Shown here: one piece after another, positions 43,066 through 51,227 of the stretch | Layout: each line of letters begins with the position of its first letter | Position numbering within the stretch: the first letter of the stretch is position 1 | Assembly: GCA_035697485.1 (NCBI GenBank) | Contig: DASSCU010000021.1 | Coordinates: 1 to 64,000 of the forward strand | Source of the DNA: Actinomycetota bacterium | Lineage (GTDB): Bacteria; Actinomycetota; UBA4738; HRBIN12 | Direction of reading: 5' to 3' | DNA length: 64,000 nt | The notes under the pieces: model-generated | Databases searched by the model: none | Told to the model about the DNA's origin: nothing | Seen by the model: only the letters and a program-made list of their open reading frames with translations | Program-made: the position numbers and the translations under genes

Positions 43066-43828
43066 CCTGGTCCCCCCTCACGAGGCCGCCCGAGTCCGGC
43101 GCCAGGCGCTCGGCGATGCGTGCGTACGCCTGGGCGGCCGCTCGCTGTTCGGCCTCCTTCTTGGACCGGCCGATGCCGGTTCCCATCGGCTCGCCGCCCA
43201 GGTGCACGGTGGCCGTGAACTCCTTCTCATGGTCCGGTCCGCGCTCCTCGAGCCGGTACTCGGGCATCGAGCGAAGCGCCTGCGAGGCGAGCTCCTGCAG
43301 GATCGTCTTGTAGTCGCGATCGCCCTCGCCTCGCACGTAGGCCTGCATGCGTGGTCGGAACAGACGCTCGATCAGCTCGGTGGCGACGGCGAGCCCACGG
43401 TCGAGGTACACGGCGCCGAAGACCGCCTCGAGGGCGTCGGCCAAGATCGAGGACTTGTCGCGACCCCCGCTCTGTTCCTCGCCCTTGCCGAGCAGCACCA
43501 CGTCGCCGAGGCCCAGGGAACGCGCCACGTCGGCGAGCGCGGACATGTTCACGATCGCCGCGCGGAGCTTCGCGAGGGCGCCCTCTGGCATGTCGGGGTA
43601 CGCGGCGTAGGCCATGTCGGTGACCACGAGGCCGAGCACCGAGTCCCCCAGGAACTCCAGCCGCTCGTTGGTCACCGTCAGCCCGCGCTCGAACGCGAAC
43701 GAGCGGTGCGTCAGCGCTGCCTCACGCAGCGCGAGGTCGGAGAACCTCACGCCCAGCGCGGCATCGAGCGATTCCAGCGGCGACGTCGCCCCGGCCCCGG
43801 CCCGGGCGTCGGCCTGCGATCCGGCCAC
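43052..43828 (-). CDS. rnc: Ribonuclease III
   Basis: RNase III cleaves double-stranded RNA in rRNA processing. The 258-residue protein has the catalytic signature NERLEFLGDSVLGLV, the second acidic site DKSSILADALEAVFGAVYLD, and a C-terminal double-stranded-RNA-binding domain (GRSKKEAEQRAAAQAYARI). It overlaps the MutM-like gene and is close behind rpmF. Confidence 0.96.
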   Translation of the reverse strand: MAGSQADARAGAGATSPLESLDAALGVRFSDLALREAALTHRSFAFERGLTVTNERLEFLGDSVLGLVVTDMAYAAYPDMPEGALAKLRAAIVNMSALADVARSLGLGDVVLLGKGEEQSGGRDKSSILADALEAVFGAVYLDRGLAVATELIERLFRPRMQAYVRGEGDRDYKTILQELASQALRSMPEYRLEERGPDHEKEFTATVHLGGEPMGTGIGRSKKEAEQRAAAQAYARIAERLAPDSGGLVRGDQGGAA

Positions 43829-43834
43829 GACGGG

Positions 43835-44011
43835 TTACTCGACCTCGATCGCCTGCCGACCGGCGTAGTAGCCGCAGTTCGCGCAGACCCGATGTGAGAG
43901 CTTGGGCTGCTTGCATCGTGGACACTCGGCGTAGGCGGGTGCCGACGCCTTCCAGTTGGCGGCGCGCTTGTCGCCGCGGGACTTGCTCTGCTTCTTCTTG
44001 GGAACCGCCAT
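43835..44011 (-). CDS. rpmF: Ribosomal protein bL32
   Basis: A 58-residue gene beginning MAVPKKKQSKSRGDKRAANW. The zinc-ribbon cysteines are CPRC and CANC, so this is the zinc-binding form. It lies between the DUF177 gene and rnc, and the yceD-rpmF pairing is universal. The stop is TAA at 43835. Confidence 0.96.
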   Translation of the reverse strand: MAVPKKKQSKSRGDKRAANWKASAPAYAECPRCKQPKLSHRVCANCGYYAGRQAIEVE

Positions 44012-44041
44012 CGGTCGCTCCTTCGATCGTTCGGTCAGGTC

Positions 44042-44554
44042 TCAGTTCTCGTCGAGCAGGGGGGCGAGCTGGTCGAGGGCCGACCATCGCGGGTCGACCT
44101 CCGCGTGGCCGGGGCACTCGGCCAGGTTGCGGTCGCCCCCGCACACCGGGCACAGGCCCTGGCACTCGGGGCGGCACAGCGGGGAGAAGGGCAACTCGAC
44201 GCCGATCACGTCGCGGAGCATCTGGTCGAGCTCGAGCGAACCCTCGGGGTCGAGCGGGTAGTCGTCGGTGTCGGGCTCGGGATCGACGACGAACATCTCA
44301 TGCACCTCGACGGCGAAGGGTCGCTCGAACTCCTTGAGGCAGCGAGCGCAGCGCAACGCGAGCGTTCCCCGCATCGTGCCCGAGACGAGGATGCCCTCCA
44401 CCAGCGCCTCGAGCAGCAGGTCGCCGCGGACCGGCACGTCCTCGCGGACGCGGGCGAGCTCGGTGCCGAGGCCGACGAGGGGGTCACCCACGGCATGGTG
44501 CCTCGAGGACCCAGGCTGCCCGATCAGGTCGCGGACGTCGACCGCGGCGATCAT
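44042..44554 (-). CDS. YceD/DUF177 family protein
   Basis: A 170-residue protein with the family Cys motifs CARCLKEF, CRPECQGLCPVCG and a DPRWSALDQL C-terminus. DUF177 proteins are linked to 23S rRNA accumulation, usually encoded immediately before rpmF, as here. Its ATG overlaps the stop of the upstream coiled-coil gene by 4 nt. Confidence 0.92.
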   Translation of the reverse strand: MIAAVDVRDLIGQPGSSRHHAVGDPLVGLGTELARVREDVPVRGDLLLEALVEGILVSGTMRGTLALRCARCLKEFERPFAVEVHEMFVVDPEPDTDDYPLDPEGSLELDQMLRDVIGVELPFSPLCRPECQGLCPVCGGDRNLAECPGHAEVDPRWSALDQLAPLLDEN

Positions 44555-45135
44555 CGTTCCTCCTCGTCGTACAGCGGGGTCTCGGCACGAGAGGAACGGG
44601 CATCGCGGTCGTCGTCCTCAGGCCCTCCGAGCGCCTGCTCGGCCACGGTGCCCGGCGTCCGCAGCTTCTCGCGACCGACCTCCACCTGGTCCAGGGTCTT
44701 CGCGAGCGCGCGCGAGGACGACTGAGACTCCTCCAGGATGCGGCGCAGCGCGATCTCGAACTGCGCCAGCTTGGCGTCGACGTACTCCTCTGCCTCGCGG
44801 CGCATCGAGCGCGCCTGCTCGTTCGCCTCGGCCAACGCGTGCTCAGCCTCCTCGGCTGCCCGGGCGACCACGGCTTCCTGACGAGCCATCTTCAACTGCT
44901 CGTCACGGGCCTGCTCCACGATGACCTCGGCATCGGCCTTGGCCTTGGCCAGCAGGTCCTCACGGTCCTTCACGATCCAGCGCGCCTGCTTGATCTCGTC
45001 GGGCAGGGCCTCCTGCATCTCCGCGATCAGGTCGAGCACCTCGTCGCGGTTCACGAGCACCGACGACGACAACGGCATCGCCTTTGCCTCACGGACCATC
45101 TCGTCGAGATGCGTCAGCCGGGCGGTGATGTCCAT
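44551..45135 (-). CDS. Coiled-coil protein of unknown function between coaD and DUF177
   Basis: A 194-residue protein dominated by heptads (LAKAKADAEVIVEQARDEQL, EQARSMRREAEEYVDAKL), resembling an ATP synthase b-subunit or DivIVA-like rod but without a membrane segment. The N-terminus reads MDITARLTHLDEMVREAK, the C-terminus is acidic. It shares one base with the coaD stop (TGATG) and overlaps the DUF177 gene by 4 nt, so all three are coupled. The family is common in actinobacteria and unassigned. Confidence 0.85.
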   Translation of the reverse strand: MDITARLTHLDEMVREAKAMPLSSSVLVNRDEVLDLIAEMQEALPDEIKQARWIVKDREDLLAKAKADAEVIVEQARDEQLKMARQEAVVARAAEEAEHALAEANEQARSMRREAEEYVDAKLAQFEIALRRILEESQSSSRALAKTLDQVEVGREKLRTPGTVAEQALGGPEDDDRDARSSRAETPLYDEEER

Positions 45136-45629
45136 CAGGCACCGCCCCGCTCGCTCTCGAGGCGTTCCCGCAGCAGCGTGCGGACCTCGTCGGGCACCAG
45201 ACCCTCGATGTCGCCGCCGAACCGAGCGACCTCCTTCACGAGCGAGGACGACAGGAACGACCACGAGGGGTTCGTCGGCATCAAGAGGGTCTCGACCCGG
45301 CCGAGGCGATGGTTCATCTGCGCCATCTGGATCTCGAACTCGTAGTCCGAGACCGCCCGCAGGCCCTTCACGATCACGGCGTCGCCGCGCGAGCGGGCGA
45401 AGTCTACGAGCAGACCGTCGAACGCCTCGACCTCGACGCCGGCCATGCCGGCGCACGCCTTCTCGAGCATCGCGACGCGCTCGTCGATGCGGAACATCGG
45501 TCGTTTGGCGGGGTTCTCGAGCACCGCCACCACGACGGTCGCGAACGTCTGGCTCGCACGCTCGATGATGTCGAGATGGCCATTGGTGACGGGATCGAAT
45601 GTCCCCGGACACAGGGCGGTCAGGCCCAA
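45135..45629 (-). CDS. coaD: Phosphopantetheine adenylyltransferase
   Basis: CoaD makes dephospho-CoA. The 164-residue nucleotidyltransferase has CPGTFDPVTNGHLDIIERA, KGLRAVSDYEFEIQMAQMN and the C-terminal SSSLVKEVARFGGDI. It lies downstream of rsmD in the standard rsmD-coaD order; the 57-nt gap between them is unremarkable. Confidence 0.97.
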   Translation of the reverse strand: MGLTALCPGTFDPVTNGHLDIIERASQTFATVVVAVLENPAKRPMFRIDERVAMLEKACAGMAGVEVEAFDGLLVDFARSRGDAVIVKGLRAVSDYEFEIQMAQMNHRLGRVETLLMPTNPSWSFLSSSLVKEVARFGGDIEGLVPDEVRTLLRERLESERGGA

Positions 45630-45686
45630 TGGAACCTCCCGGTCGTCGTTTGGCCGGTCGTCTCGGCCGGTCGCTTCGGCCAGCGC

Positions 45687-46253
45687 TCAGGCAGATCCCC
45701 CCGGCCGGAACAGGATCACGAGGCTGTCGCCGTACCGCAGCTGCCTCGCGACGGCCCAGTGTAGCGGAATGACAGGCGTGGAACTCTTGTGACCCCGGGT
45801 CAACACGACCGTCCAGGTCTCATCTCGCAGCCATCCATCAGCGAGTTCGCGCAGGACATCGTCCACCTCCGGGCTGCCCAGGTCGTACGGGGGATCGCAG
45901 AACACGAGGTCGTACGGGGCCCCCGGCACGTCGTCCCTGCCGACGAACCGGGCGACGCTCGACGGCACGACCTCGCCCCGATCCGAGAGCTTGGTGGCAG
46001 CCAGGTTCCGCTTGATCGCGCTCACCGCCGCGGGCGCCCGGTCGACGAACAGGGCCCGCTCGGACCCCCGGGAGAGCGCCTCGATGCCGGCGGCGCCGGT
46101 GCCCGCGTAGAGGTCGAGGACGACGGCACCCTCGAGCGCCTCCGGCCCGAGGCTCGAGAAGAGCCCCTCACGAGCACGGTCGGAGATGGGGCGCACGGAC
46201 GGCGGGACCGGCCCCAGCCTGACCCCCTTCGCGGAGCCGGCGACGATACGCAT
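45687..46253 (-). CDS. rsmD: 16S rRNA (guanine-N2)-methyltransferase RsmD
   Basis: RsmD methylates G966 of 16S rRNA. The 188-residue protein has MRIVAGSAKGVRLG at the start, the SAM site VLDLYAGTGAAGIEALSRG, and the catalytic DPPYDLG. The ATG has no Shine-Dalgarno; a TACCCT box is 6 nt upstream, pointing to its own leaderless promoter behind recG. Confidence 0.95.
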   Translation of the reverse strand: MRIVAGSAKGVRLGPVPPSVRPISDRAREGLFSSLGPEALEGAVVLDLYAGTGAAGIEALSRGSERALFVDRAPAAVSAIKRNLAATKLSDRGEVVPSSVARFVGRDDVPGAPYDLVFCDPPYDLGSPEVDDVLRELADGWLRDETWTVVLTRGHKSSTPVIPLHWAVARQLRYGDSLVILFRPGGSA

Positions 46254-46259
46254 CGGCTC

Positions 46260-46265
46260 AGGGTA
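46260..46265 (-). promoter_or_regulatory. -10 box of rsmD (leaderless)
   Basis: TACCCT on the minus strand, 6 nt before the rsmD ATG. A short GC hairpin downstream of recG (46270-46282) abuts it. Confidence 0.45.
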
Positions 46266-46269
46266 TCGG

Positions 46270-46282
46270 GCCGGGTTCCGGC
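46270..46282 (-). terminator. Possible weak terminator after recG
   Basis: GCCGG and CCGGC form a 5-bp stem with a 3-nt loop, 10 nt beyond the recG stop. It is short and lacks a T tract, so this is only a candidate. Confidence 0.3.
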
Positions 46283-46292
46283 GGCTCCGGGC

Positions 46293-48536
46293 TCAGGAGC
46301 GGAACAGCCACTCGACCGAGCGCTCGAACCGGTGGCGGAGCTCGTCGAGCAGCTCGGGGTGGCGTGCGAGCTGCGGGTCATCGTCGATCACCGCGAACGC
46401 GCGCGCCCTCGCGCGGGCGACGAGGGCCATGTCCTCGGCGAGCCGGGCGAGCCGCAGGTCGGGCATGCCCGACTGCTTCGCGTCGAACAGCGTGCCTTCG
46501 CCGCGCAGCCGCAGGTCCTCGTCGGCGAGCTCGAAGCCGTCGGTCGTGCGCACCATCGCGTCGATGCGAGCCCGGGCCTCGACGTTGTCCTCGTCGGACT
46601 CGTCGAAGAGCACGCACGTGGCCGGGTGCTCGCCGCGCCCGATACGCCCACGGAGCTGATGGAGCTGGGCAAGACCGAACCGCTCGGCGTTCTCGACCAG
46701 CATCACGGTCGCGTTCGGCACGTCGACACCAACCTCGATCACCGTCGTCGAGATCAGCAGATGCGCTTCGCCGGCGCGGAACCGCTCCATGATCGCGTCC
46801 TTGTCCTTCGGACGCATGCGTCCGTGCAAGAGCTCGATGTGCAGGTCGGGGAAGACCTCGGTCGCGAGACGTTCCGCCTCGGCCTCGGCGGCCTTCACCT
46901 GCGTCCGGTTGCCCTCGTCGATCGCGGCGCACACGACGAACCCCTGGCGACCCGCGGCGACCTCCTCGCGGACGAGCTCGTACGCCGCCGACCGCTGCGC
47001 GGAGGTGCGGGCGGCCTGCGTCGCGATCGGGAGCCGCCCCTTCGGAAGTTCATCGAGCAGCACGACGTCGAGGTCACCGTAGTAGGTCAGCGCGAGCGTC
47101 CTCGGGATGGGGGTCGCCGTCATGATCAGCACGTCGGCCTCGCCACCCTTACGTTTCAGGGCGGTGCGCTGGTGAAGGCCGAAACGATGCTGCTCGTCGA
47201 CCACGGCGAGGCTGAGATCGGCGAACGCCACGCTCTCCTGCACCAGGGCATGGGTGCCCACGACGAGATCGACGCTGCCCTCGCCCACGGCGTCGACCGT
47301 GCGCTGGCGGTCCTTCCCCGTGACGGCGCCGGTCAGGAGCGCGTAGGTCACGGTGGGCTCGTCCGGTGACGACGGCCCGTCGAGCGCGTCGAGCAGCGAG
47401 GCCTGCCCGTCAGCCGCCCCGGCCGCCCGGATCGATGCGAATTCGAGGTACGACACGCCGCCCATGCGACCGAGCAGATCCTGCACCGAGCGGAAGTGCT
47501 GCCCCGCCAGCACCTCGGTCGGGGCCATGATCGCCGCCTGGTGGCCGGAGTCGATCGCCACGAGCGCCGCGTGCAGGGCGACGAGCGTCTTGCCGGCGCC
47601 GACGTCGCCTTGCAGCAGCACGTTCATCGGGTGGGGCCTCGCCATCGCCGCGCCGATCTCGCCCATCGCCCGGCGCTGGGCCTCGGTCGGCTCGAAGGGG
47701 ATCGTCCGGAGCAGGCGATCGGCGAGCGGGCCCCCGAGGTCGTGGAGAACTCCGGCGCTCTCGGCTTCCACACGGTGCTTGCGGAAGGCTACCCCCAGCT
47801 CGAGCGTGAACAACTCGTCGAACTTCAGGCGCTCGCGGGCCGCCGCGAGCGCCCGTTCGTCGGCGGGGAAGTGGATGTCGTGCAATGCGCGGTCGTACGA
47901 GCCGAGGCCCTCGGCGTCGACGATCTCGGCCGGCATCGGATCGGCGATCGGGCCGAGTCGCTCGAGCGCGCGATGGAGTAACTCGCGGATCGTGCGGGTG
48001 GTCACGCCCTCGGCGGCCGGATGCACGGGGGTGATGCGCGCCGTGTGAACGAGATCGGCGTCGTCGCCCCGCAGGAACTCGACCTCCTGGTTGGAGAGCT
48101 GCAGCCGTCCCTTGTACAGCGTGGCGACCCCCGAGACCGCAAGCTCGGCGCCCTCGCGGTAGAGGGTCGCGGCCCAGGGCTGGTTGAAGAACGTCAAGTC
48201 AAGGTATCCCGTGCCGTCCCCGAGGGTCACGGTGACCATCGTCTGGCGCCTGCGGGTGAGGCGCTTCGCGACCTTGCGCACGCGCGCGATCACCGTGACG
48301 TACGCGCCGAGCTTCATGTGCGCGATCGTCTCAACGCGGGATCGGTCGATGTAACGCCGCGGGTAGTGGTGCAGCAGGTCGCCGACGGTGCGGATCTCGA
48401 ACGCGCTCCCGGCGAGCACCTCGTACGCGGGGTCACCCTTCGTGCGGAACCCGGCCCGGCGCTTGGCGATCGCGGGGTCGATCTCGAGGATCGCAGACGC
48501 GAGTGTCAGTGGGGGGCCTGCTCGGTGCGCGCTCAC
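46293..48536 (-). CDS. recG: ATP-dependent DNA helicase RecG
   Basis: RecG remodels stalled replication forks and branched DNA. The 747-residue protein has an N-terminal wedge/OB domain (TRRRQTMVTVTLGDGTGYLD), Walker A GDVGAGKTLVALHAA, the DEQH box VVDEQHRFG, and helicase motifs ATPIPRTLAL and QLRGRIGRGEHPATC. The GTG at 48536 is preferred over a longer frame to 48587 that overlaps the divergent region. It has no Shine-Dalgarno and a TACAAC box 7 nt upstream. Confidence 0.96.
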   Translation of the reverse strand: MSAHRAGPPLTLASAILEIDPAIAKRRAGFRTKGDPAYEVLAGSAFEIRTVGDLLHHYPRRYIDRSRVETIAHMKLGAYVTVIARVRKVAKRLTRRRQTMVTVTLGDGTGYLDLTFFNQPWAATLYREGAELAVSGVATLYKGRLQLSNQEVEFLRGDDADLVHTARITPVHPAAEGVTTRTIRELLHRALERLGPIADPMPAEIVDAEGLGSYDRALHDIHFPADERALAAARERLKFDELFTLELGVAFRKHRVEAESAGVLHDLGGPLADRLLRTIPFEPTEAQRRAMGEIGAAMARPHPMNVLLQGDVGAGKTLVALHAALVAIDSGHQAAIMAPTEVLAGQHFRSVQDLLGRMGGVSYLEFASIRAAGAADGQASLLDALDGPSSPDEPTVTYALLTGAVTGKDRQRTVDAVGEGSVDLVVGTHALVQESVAFADLSLAVVDEQHRFGLHQRTALKRKGGEADVLIMTATPIPRTLALTYYGDLDVVLLDELPKGRLPIATQAARTSAQRSAAYELVREEVAAGRQGFVVCAAIDEGNRTQVKAAEAEAERLATEVFPDLHIELLHGRMRPKDKDAIMERFRAGEAHLLISTTVIEVGVDVPNATVMLVENAERFGLAQLHQLRGRIGRGEHPATCVLFDESDEDNVEARARIDAMVRTTDGFELADEDLRLRGEGTLFDAKQSGMPDLRLARLAEDMALVARARARAFAVIDDDPQLARHPELLDELRHRFERSVEWLFRS

Positions 48537-48543
48537 GCAGCCG

Positions 48544-48549
48544 GTTGTA
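48544..48549 (-). promoter_or_regulatory. -10 box of recG (leaderless)
   Basis: TACAAC on the minus strand, 7 nt before the recG GTG. A palindrome CCCGCGC-CGA-GCGCGGG at 48567-48583 lies just upstream, between recG and the divergent TlpA-like gene. Confidence 0.4.
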
Positions 48550-48617
48550 TCACGCGCCCCCGACCACCCGCGCCGAGCGCGGGTCACATGAGCACCTCGG
48601 GTCAGCTGCGCGACACC

Positions 48618-48623
48618 TACGAT
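48618..48623 (+). promoter_or_regulatory. -10 box of the TlpA-like gene (leaderless)
   Basis: TACGAT, 6 nt before the ATG at 48630, with no Shine-Dalgarno. The same hexamer and spacing occur upstream of the 12388 regulator and the 60176 phosphoesterase. Confidence 0.5.
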
Positions 48624-48629
48624 GGGCTC

Positions 48630-49136
48630 ATGCCTCGTCCGGTCGTCCCGCTCCTCATCGTCGCGGCGCTCTCGATCTCCTCCTGTGATCGGCCGTCCTC
48701 CGACGGCATTGCCTCACCCTCGTTGGCCATGCCCTCGACCGCAGACGAGCTGCCCACCGCCGACGCCGACGGGTTCCGCGCGCTGCTCGACGATCTGCGG
48801 GGGACGCCGGTGGTCGTGAACCTGTGGGCCTCGTGGTGCGAGCCCTGCAAGCGAGAGATGCCGATGCTCTCCGAGGCGACCGCTGCCCATCCCGACGTCC
48901 AGTTCCTCGGGGTCGACACGTTGGATTCGCGAGAGGGCGCCGAGGCGTTCATCGCCGAGTACTCGGTGCCGTTCCCCTCGTTGTTCGATCCCGACGGCGC
49001 GATCCGCACCGAGCTCGGCAGCTTCGGCCTGCCGGTGACGGTCTTCTTCGACGCCGAGGGCGACGAGGCCGCCAAGGTCGACGGCGAGCTCAGCCAGAGC
49101 GCCCTCGACGAGCATCTCGCCGCGATCACGGGCTGA
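48630..49136 (+). CDS. TlpA/ResA-like thioredoxin lipoprotein
   Basis: A 168-residue exported thioredoxin-fold protein. Residues 1-19 form a lipoprotein signal ending at the lipobox Cys of ALSISSC. The redox site is the CEPC of NLWASWCEPCKREMPML, and the cis-Pro is in GLPVTVFFD. Such proteins reduce apocytochromes or extracytoplasmic disulfides; no cytochrome c maturation gene is in the window. An in-frame ATG at 48588 would add 14 residues in front of the signal sequence, which makes the 48630 start more likely. Confidence 0.9.
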   Translation: MPRPVVPLLIVAALSISSCDRPSSDGIASPSLAMPSTADELPTADADGFRALLDDLRGTPVVVNLWASWCEPCKREMPMLSEATAAHPDVQFLGVDTLDSREGAEAFIAEYSVPFPSLFDPDGAIRTELGSFGLPVTVFFDAEGDEAAKVDGELSQSALDEHLAAITG

Positions 49137-49149
49137 ACGACGCGTCTGG

Positions 49150-49155
49150 TAGCCT
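49150..49155 (+). promoter_or_regulatory. -10 box of rpmB
   Basis: TAGCCT, 9 nt before the rpmB ATG. No Shine-Dalgarno is present, so the leader is at most a few nucleotides. Confidence 0.4.
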
Positions 49156-49164
49156 CGTCGGGCT

Positions 49165-49365
49165 ATGGCCGCTGTCTGTGACATCTGTGGGAAGAAGCCG
49201 TTCTTCGGCAAGGCCGTGACCTTCTCGCACAAGCGGAACAACCGCCGCTGGGACCCGAACGTGCAGAAGGTGCGTGCCCTCGTCGACGGCACTCCCCGCC
49301 GCGTCAATGCATGTACCTCATGCATCAAGGCGGGCAAGGTCACGCGCATCCCCCGCTCCGCCTAG
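49165..49365 (+). CDS. rpmB: Ribosomal protein bL28 (zinc-binding form)
   Basis: The 50S protein L28, 66 residues. It starts MAAVCDICGKKPFFGKAVTF and has the paired cysteines CDIC and CTSC, so it is the zinc-binding C+ form. The body (SHKRNNRRWDPNVQKVRALV) is typical. The recG-rpmB neighbourhood, with rpmB divergent from recG, is common. Confidence 0.96.
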   Translation: MAAVCDICGKKPFFGKAVTFSHKRNNRRWDPNVQKVRALVDGTPRRVNACTSCIKAGKVTRIPRSA

Positions 49366-49587
49366 CGGCCAAGTCCTCCTTCGGTCTCCGGCGGCATCCG
49401 GTCACGGCCTGTCGTCCCGGGCGCCGTCCTCTGCGCGTCGACTTGTCCTTTCCGTATAGTCGGACCGGTCCAGGTCGCCCCCGTGGAGCGTCGGGGCGCC
49501 CCAAGCCCGTTCGATAGACTGACTGCATGCGCCGATGTGTCCTCACGCGGCGTGCGCTCCACCCGACCCCTCGCGAGGAGGCCCACC
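49366..49587 (+). promoter_or_regulatory. Regulatory region upstream of pckA
   Basis: This 222-bp stretch lies between rpmB and pckA. A TATAGT box (49455-49460) is followed at once by the palindrome GGACCGGTCC (49462-49471), which could be an operator. A second box TAGACT (49515-49520) lies 6 nt before an ATG at 49527 that opens a 30-codon frame running into pckA. No clear -35 boxes are visible. The two boxes suggest two alternative transcripts. Confidence 0.4.
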
Positions 49588-49619
49588 GTGGCAGAGGTTC
49601 TCGTCAACCCCACCCCTGA
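49527..49619 (+). CDS. Possible leaderless upstream small ORF overlapping pckA
   Basis: A 30-codon frame begins at an ATG 6 nt after TAGACT and ends at a TGA inside pckA, overlapping its start in another frame by 32 nt. The peptide is Arg- and Pro-rich (MRRCVLTRRALHPTPREEAH, then 10 more residues) and matches nothing I know. It may be chance; its promoter geometry is the only support. Confidence 0.3.
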   Translation: MRRCVLTRRALHPTPREEAHRGRGSRQPHP

Positions 49620-51087
49620 GGAACTCAGGACGTTCGCCGAGGAGATGCCCGAGACACGCATCTCCGAGTACGGCAACACGAACACGCAGACGAACGTGCT
49701 CTCGCGCAGCGCCGCCAGCACGTACGTGGTCGACCGGGAATCGAGCGGCAAGACGATGACGCGCGAGGACTACGACGCGATCGCGAAGGCGCAGGACGCG
49801 TACATCGCCGAGCACGACATGGTCCAGATCGACGGCTACATCGGCAACGACCCCGACATGCGCACGGCCGCCCGCCTGCTGATGGAGAAGCGCTACGCGA
49901 ACATCGCCGGCATGCAGCAGAAGCTCTATTTCAAGCGCGATGACGGCGCCGAGCCCGTGGTCCAGGTGATCTACACGCCCGGTCTGGAGGCGCCCGGATA
50001 CCCCGACGATCGCGTGATCGCGGTCGATCTCGACAACTACGTGACGCGGGTCCTGAACTCGGACTACTTCGGTGAGTCCAAGAAGGGCGGCCTGCGCATG
50101 TGGAACGACATCGTCTACAACAAGGGCGGCCTCGCGCTGCATGCCGGGCTCAAGGTGATCCCGACCGCGCACGGCGACAAGGTCTTCATGATCATCGGCC
50201 TGTCCGGAACCGGGAAGACGACGACGACGTTCACCACGCAGAACGGCTCGCTGCCTATCCAAGACGACTTCGTGGGCCTGATGCCGGGTGGACACGCATA
50301 CGGCACGGAGAACGGCTGCTTCGCGAAGACGTTCGGGCTCGACCCCGACTTCGAGCCGTCGATCCACGGGGCGGTGGTGAAGCCCACCGCCTACCTCGAG
50401 AACGTGTACATGGATGGTGACGGCTCGGTCGACTTCTTTAACGAGAACTACACGAAGAACGGCCGCGCGGTCTTCGAGATGAGGGATCTGATGGCCTACG
50501 GTGACGCCCGCGATGTCGGACCCGTCGACTACCTGCTCATCCTGAACCGCAACGAGAACATCATTCCGGCCGTGTCGAAGCTGGACCAGGAGCAGGCGGC
50601 CGCGTTCTTCATGCTCGGCGAGACCACCGGTACCGCTGCCGGCGGCGCCGCTGAGGAGGGCAAGTTCCTGCGGGTGCCCGGCACGAACCCGTTCTTCCCG
50701 CTCCCCCACGGCCTGCAGGGCAACCGTCTGCTCGAGTTGCTGGCGACCCACCCGATCGAGACGTACCTGCTGAACACCGGGCGGGTCGGCGGCAAGGACG
50801 ACGACGACCGCTCGAAGAAGCTGCGCATCCCCGACACCTCGGCGTGCGTGAAGGGCATCGCCGAGCAGACGATCGCGTTCGAGGAGGACCCCGACTTCGG
50901 CTACCTGGTCGCGACGTCTGTCGCCGACCTCGAGGACGAGGAGAAGCTCCAGCCGCGGAAGCTCTACGCGCGCCAGGGTCGCGGCGACGAGTACGCACAG
51001 ATGGTCGAGGCGCTGAAGAGTGACCGTGTCGCCCATCTGCAGCAGTTCACGCAGCTCAGCGAGGAGATCATCAAGGCCGTGGGCTGA
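49588..51087 (+). CDS. pckA: Phosphoenolpyruvate carboxykinase (ATP-type, divergent)
   Basis: PckA converts oxaloacetate to PEP in gluconeogenesis. The 499-residue protein has the kinase-1a loop IIGLSGTGKTTTTF and the metal-binding segment PIQDDFVGLMPGG typical of the ATP-dependent class, rather than the GTP-type motifs usual in mycobacteria and Streptomyces. The N-terminal part (NTNTQTNVLSRSAASTYVV) differs from E. coli PckA, so it is a divergent branch. GTG at 49588 has GAGGAGG upstream. The nucleotide specificity is inferred from motifs only. Confidence 0.87.
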   Translation: MAEVLVNPTPEELRTFAEEMPETRISEYGNTNTQTNVLSRSAASTYVVDRESSGKTMTREDYDAIAKAQDAYIAEHDMVQIDGYIGNDPDMRTAARLLMEKRYANIAGMQQKLYFKRDDGAEPVVQVIYTPGLEAPGYPDDRVIAVDLDNYVTRVLNSDYFGESKKGGLRMWNDIVYNKGGLALHAGLKVIPTAHGDKVFMIIGLSGTGKTTTTFTTQNGSLPIQDDFVGLMPGGHAYGTENGCFAKTFGLDPDFEPSIHGAVVKPTAYLENVYMDGDGSVDFFNENYTKNGRAVFEMRDLMAYGDARDVGPVDYLLILNRNENIIPAVSKLDQEQAAAFFMLGETTGTAAGGAAEEGKFLRVPGTNPFFPLPHGLQGNRLLELLATHPIETYLLNTGRVGGKDDDDRSKKLRIPDTSACVKGIAEQTIAFEEDPDFGYLVATSVADLEDEEKLQPRKLYARQGRGDEYAQMVEALKSDRVAHLQQFTQLSEEIIKAVG

Positions 51088-51161
51088 GCCCATCGCCGCC
51101 GGCGCACCGGTGGACATACCCGCCCGGGCTCAGTGCGTCGCGAGTCCCTGAACACCACCGT

Positions 51162-51190
51162 TTGACAGATACCCCCCCTGGGTATATATC
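51162..51190 (+). promoter_or_regulatory. Promoter of the copper ATPase with CsoR-like operator
   Basis: TTGACA (51162-51167), 17 nt spacer and TATATC (51185-51190) form the strongest promoter in the window. The spacer carries ATACCC-CCCCT-GGGTAT (51169-51185), an inverted repeat with the TACCC...GGGTA form of CsoR operators. Copper-sensing repressors of that family release such sites when Cu(I) binds. No csoR gene is in the window. Confidence 0.7.
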
Positions 51191-51227
51191 CTCTCGCAAG
51201 GACGGCACGGCTCGGGAGGAGGAAACG

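Noticed and set aside
51079-51089. TGGGC-TGA-GCCCA hairpin at the pckA stop as a terminator
   Set aside because: Only a 5-bp stem that includes the stop codon, with no T tract; too weak to call.
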